Source: JALZVT01 sp039029135 (GTDB lineage: Bacteria; Pseudomonadota; Gammaproteobacteria; Pseudomonadales; Azotimanducaceae). From it: DNA of 62,319 nt. A program made the translations under genes and the position numbers. This document shows positions 59,148-62,319 of this stretch, piece by piece. Within the stretch, counting starts at the first letter, position 1; each line of letters starts with the position of its first letter. The stretch spans positions 1-62,319 of the forward strand of contig JBCCGT010000028.1 in NCBI GenBank assembly GCA_039029135.1, read 5' to 3'. The notes under the pieces were generated by a model. That model was not told the DNA's origin and ran no database searches. It saw only the letters and a program-made list of their open reading frames with translations.

Positions 59148-61619
59148 TTAGTTGTTCGCCCCGAACGAGTACTCCAGCTCCAGGCCAAAGGAGCGCGGGC
59201 GGTTGATCGTGCCCGGAATGAACAGCGGTCCGGCGGCCATCTGCGACGGCGTTTCCGCGTTGCCGCCCAGCACGGTCGGGACTTCAAACGCCGAGTCGGT
59301 CAGGTTGCGGCCGAACACCGAGAAGATCAGGTTGTTCACGCGATAGCTGATCGCGGCGCTCAGGTCCTCGGTGTCGCTCGAGTCGACGCGCCCGACCGGC
59401 AGGTTCAGCACGTTGGTTTCGTAGTCGTCGCGAATGCTGTACTTGGCATAGATCTGCAGCTCGCCCGGTCCGATCTGCTGGGAGAAGTCGAAGCCGAGAC
59501 CCAGCGTGTAGTCCGAGGCGTTTCGCGGCTTCAGGAAGGTCGCGTTGACCGGGTTGTCAATGTCGTCGGTCGGCGTCACGTCGATGACGAAGTCGTCGTA
59601 CTCGGCGTCCAGCCAGCCGATGTTGGCGAACAGCAGCAGATTGGGCGTCGCCGCGAACTGCGCCTCGGCCTCGATGCCCTGGTAGGTGGCGGAGCCCGCG
59701 TTCTCGAACACCGTCGCCACAGTGCGGGTGTCCGGATCGAACTGCACGAACGACTCCTGCTTGTTCGAGAAGTCGTTGTTGAAGTACGCCGCGTTCAGGC
59801 GCAGGCGATTGCCGGCAAGCTGGCTCTTCAGGCCGATCTCCCAGGACTTGGCAAATTCCGGGTCGTACTGATCGCGTTCGAAATCGCGAATGTTCTGGTT
59901 GACGCCGAAGAAACCGCCGGAGTGAAAGCCCTCCGAATATGAGGCATAGACGATCGCCTCTTCGTTTAGCCGGTAGGTCGCGCCGAACCGGAAGGTCGTT
60001 TCCTTCCACGAATTGCTGAGATCGGCGAAGCCCGGGAAGTTGCGCAGCCGCTGGCGCTCGACGTTGGACAGATAGGACTGGCCCGCCATGAAGTCCTTTT
60101 CTTCTTTAGTCCAGCGCAGGCCGGCGTTCACGGCGAGGCGATCGGTCAGGTCGTATTCGAACTGGGCGAAGAAGGCGTTGGCGGTCGTTTCCTGAGTCTC
60201 GAACAGGATCTGTGTGACGTCGGCGCCGGGCGTGACCCCGTTGGGCAAACCGAGATCGCAGGAGATCGGAGCGAACAGGCCGTCGAGGCCGTTGGTGCCC
60301 TGGCAGGCCTGCCACAGCGCCGGCGTATAGGCGACCCCGCCGAACAGCGTGGCCCAGAACTGACCGCCGGTGACCCAGTCCTGCGTGAACTCGTTGTTCC
60401 AGTAGTAGTAGCCCGCGACCAGGGAGGCGCGATCCCACTGGCCTTCCAGGCGCAGCTCCTGGCTGAACTGATCGAAGTCGTTCCAGCGCTCGATGGTAAT
60501 GAAGGGCGCACGCGAACCGTCGAAATCCGATATGCGGTACTCCTCCTGATCTCTATAGCCGGTGACCGAAACAACAGAAAGATTGTCGTTCAGGTTGAGC
60601 GACATGTTCAGGGTGACGGCGTTGGTTTCGAGCGAGGCGTCCTGCTCGGTGTCGTTCTCGGAAAAATTAGGTATGTCCAGGCTCTCGCGGCACACGCCCG
60701 GGATCGCCGCCTGGTAAACCGCGCACAGCGTGGTGCCAAGGGACAGGTCGACTTCGCGTGCGTCCTGCGGTGGCGCCGCCACCCCTGGCGCGAAGTTCAT
60801 GTTGGTCTGAAAGGCATTGAGCTGGCTGTCGTCGTCGAAGCGCTCGACCGTGAGCGTGGCCTCGAAATTGTCGGTCGGAGTCGCCAGCAGCGTCAGGCCG
60901 TAGTTCAGATAGTCCTTCTTCGGCCCGTCGTTGCCCAGCGTGATGTTCTCGTAGTAGCCGTCGAGATCGAGTTTCGTCAGGAACACCTTGCCGGCCAGCG
61001 TGTCCTGCAGGATGGGAAAGTTGAGCACGCCGCGAAATTCGCGCTGGCCGTCTTCTCCCGCCGTCGCCTTGAAGCGGCCATCCAACTCGCCGTTGGGCCG
61101 GCTGCGAATGACGTGGACGACGCCGCCGACCGTGTTGCGCCCGAACAGCGTGCCCTGGGGACCACGCAGCACCTCGACGCGCTCCATATCGAAGTTTTCC
61201 AGCACCTGGCCCGCGAGCGAGCCCAGATAGATGCCGTCGATCATTACCGCGACCGGCGCGTCGAACGAGTTATCGTCGGTGCGGGTCGGGCTGATGCCGC
61301 GAATGGTGATCGAGGCGCCGTTGGACCGACTGCCGTCGGTGTCGATCGAGACGTTGGGCGCGAAGCCGTTCAGGTCTTCGAGGTTGCGAATGCTCGACTG
61401 GTTGAGATCCTCGGTGATCGCCGTGATGGCGATCGGCACGTCCTGGACGGACTCTTCGACCTTGCGTGCCGTAACCACGACCTCCTCGAGAACCGCGCGA
61501 TTGGCCGGCTCCTGGGCCTGCGCGGGTTGCGGCAGCAGCGCGCTGGCATAGGCGCAGACAACAGCAAAGACCGATAAAAAACCGGCGCCAGCGGCGCCGC
61601 CCGTGATCCTGCGAATCAT
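59148..61619 (-). CDS. TonB-dependent outer-membrane receptor (candidate purine/ureide importer)
   Basis: An 823-residue receptor. A signal peptide ends near AQAQEP. A TonB box (LEEVVVTARKVEESVQDVPIAI) precedes the plug (NGFAPNVSIDTDG, TIRGISPTRTDDNSF, VERVEVLRGPQGTLFGRNTVGGVVHV) and a barrel ending in GLELEYSFGANN with a final aromatic strand. The lack of an iron gene nearby and its position upstream of puuE on the same strand suggest an organic substrate; a purine or ureide is an inference. A good GGAGGGGA ribosome site precedes the ATG. Confidence 0.93.
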   Translation of the reverse strand: MIRRITGGAAGAGFLSVFAVVCAYASALLPQPAQAQEPANRAVLEEVVVTARKVEESVQDVPIAITAITEDLNQSSIRNLEDLNGFAPNVSIDTDGSRSNGASITIRGISPTRTDDNSFDAPVAVMIDGIYLGSLAGQVLENFDMERVEVLRGPQGTLFGRNTVGGVVHVIRSRPNGELDGRFKATAGEDGQREFRGVLNFPILQDTLAGKVFLTKLDLDGYYENITLGNDGPKKDYLNYGLTLLATPTDNFEATLTVERFDDDSQLNAFQTNMNFAPGVAAPPQDAREVDLSLGTTLCAVYQAAIPGVCRESLDIPNFSENDTEQDASLETNAVTLNMSLNLNDNLSVVSVTGYRDQEEYRISDFDGSRAPFITIERWNDFDQFSQELRLEGQWDRASLVAGYYYWNNEFTQDWVTGGQFWATLFGGVAYTPALWQACQGTNGLDGLFAPISCDLGLPNGVTPGADVTQILFETQETTANAFFAQFEYDLTDRLAVNAGLRWTKEEKDFMAGQSYLSNVERQRLRNFPGFADLSNSWKETTFRFGATYRLNEEAIVYASYSEGFHSGGFFGVNQNIRDFERDQYDPEFAKSWEIGLKSQLAGNRLRLNAAYFNNDFSNKQESFVQFDPDTRTVATVFENAGSATYQGIEAEAQFAATPNLLLFANIGWLDAEYDDFVIDVTPTDDIDNPVNATFLKPRNASDYTLGLGFDFSQQIGPGELQIYAKYSIRDDYETNVLNLPVGRVDSSDTEDLSAAISYRVNNLIFSVFGRNLTDSAFEVPTVLGGNAETPSQMAAGPLFIPGTINRPRSFGLELEYSFGANN

Positions 61620-61798
61620 GGTAATCCCCTCCGTGTGACTTTCGATCGTCTCCGCGGATATTGTGGAGCAATCAACGAGGATCTGTCACCAAGCTCGTCT
61701 TGGGCGCTAACAGGCTGAAATTATTGCGTTTTTTTTGGCTATCCGGGACGTGCCAGTTTCTTGGAGGTGTCCATGCAGCACGGGCACTGCGCGTGACG

Positions 61799-62319
61799 CT
61801 AGCGATAGGGTCTGAAAAACGCCTCGTTGCCGATGCGACGCTGGTGCTCGTAGCGCACGATGATGGACAGCACGTGAGCGAGGCCGCGCAGTTCGCCCAT
61901 CTGGCGAAACTTGCGGGAATCGGTGACCACGTAAGAATCGAGACATCGCGAGGGCGCACGCGCCAGCGCGGCATCCGAAAACGCGAGGTCCTCGAGCTCG
62001 TGGTCCGGAAATCCGCCGAGCGAATCGAAGAACGCACGCCGGACGAACATCGACTGATCGCCGTAGATGACGCCGGTCTTGCGCCAGCGATAGTTGTGCA
62101 GCCACGAGATGAACGCGAGCCGCCGGTTGCTGTCTGAAAAGCGGTGCCGAAAACCGCCCCACTGACACTCGGTATCGTCGAGTGCGCACGCGAGTTCGGT
62201 TAGCGCGTCGCGATCGAGGCTGGAATCCGCGTGATGGAACAACAGGCAATCCGCGTCGGTCCGGCCGGCCGCGTGATTCATCTGGGGCCCGCGTCCCTTT
62301 GGGCCGGTCAGCAGCCGCA
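61799..62319 (-). CDS. Family 2 glycosyltransferase, C-terminal part (continues off right edge)
   Basis: Reading the minus strand into the window edge gives RLLTGPKGRGPQMNHAAGRTDADCLLFHHADSSLD, the GRGxQMNxGA...LLFLHADT pattern of the TIGR04283-type glycosyltransferases (arsenosugar-synthesis-like). The frame is open to the edge, so the annotated ATG at 62281 is internal. The rest, FRHRFSDSNRRLAFISWLHNYRWRKTGVIYGDQSMFVRRAFFDSLGGFPDHELEDLAFSDAA, fits the GT2 acceptor end. It is cytoplasmic. No arsenic gene is visible. Confidence 0.87.
   Translation of the reverse strand, partial: RLLTGPKGRGPQMNHAAGRTDADCLLFHHADSSLDRDALTELACALDDTECQWGGFRHRFSDSNRRLAFISWLHNYRWRKTGVIYGDQSMFVRRAFFDSLGGFPDHELEDLAFSDAALARAPSRCLDSYVVTDSRKFRQMGELRGLAHVLSIIVRYEHQRRIGNEAFFRPYR

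Overview
The window is a bacterial chromosome segment with high GC outside its first few kilobases. Several features point to a Gram-negative, heterotrophic gammaproteobacterium: two large TonB-dependent outer-membrane receptors, a TonB protein, an RND efflux pump, lipoprotein and periplasmic signal peptides, and a PuuD-type urate oxidase. There is no rRNA or tRNA, so I do not name a genus. All functions are read from protein motifs and gene order; no database search was possible.

Left end (1-5.7 kb): an IS3-type transposase gene runs off the left edge. Next to it is a lower-GC strip of small same-strand genes: three VOC/glyoxalase-fold proteins, three small membrane proteins, a HIT protein, a secreted intradiol-dioxygenase-like protein, a DUF1272 protein and a cytochrome b561. 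This looks like accessory DNA. From 5.7 to 13 kb come a Baeyer-Villiger-type flavin monooxygenase, a cupin, two small enzymes, a DUF1801 protein, a TPR hybrid histidine kinase and a class II aldolase-fold protein.

Middle (13-33.6 kb): a TonB-dependent receptor is divergent from a periplasmic metallo-beta-lactamase-fold enzyme. Two LLM flavin oxidoreductases, an AEC transporter and several envelope proteins of unknown function follow. A BlaI-M56(TonB-fused)-TonB operon has a clear dyad operator. Then come a TTC38-like TPR protein, a ketopantoate reductase, a DUF2161 nuclease-fold protein and a DUF899 thioredoxin-like protein.

Purine block A (33.7-38.8 kb): ureidoglycine aminohydrolase, allantoate amidohydrolase and a xanthine/urate permease form one minus-strand operon. 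It is divergent from an AzgA-type purine permease. Purine block B (48.5-59.0 kb): 8-oxoguanine deaminase is divergent from a tightly overlapping operon of XdhA, XdhB, XdhC, OHCU decarboxylase, hydroxyisourate hydrolase, guanine deaminase and PuuD, with the allantoinase PuuE convergent. Together these give guanine or 8-oxoguanine -> xanthine/urate -> HIU -> OHCU -> (S)-allantoin -> allantoate -> ureidoglycine -> ureidoglycolate. A second TonB-dependent receptor sits upstream of puuE on the same strand and could serve uptake of a purine or ureide. Between the blocks (38.8-48.4 kb) lie a CadC-like regulator, a methanethiol methyltransferase (MddA) with two unknown neighbours, and an RND pump controlled by a divergent TetR with a striking 64-bp double dyad. 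The right edge cuts a glycosyltransferase gene.
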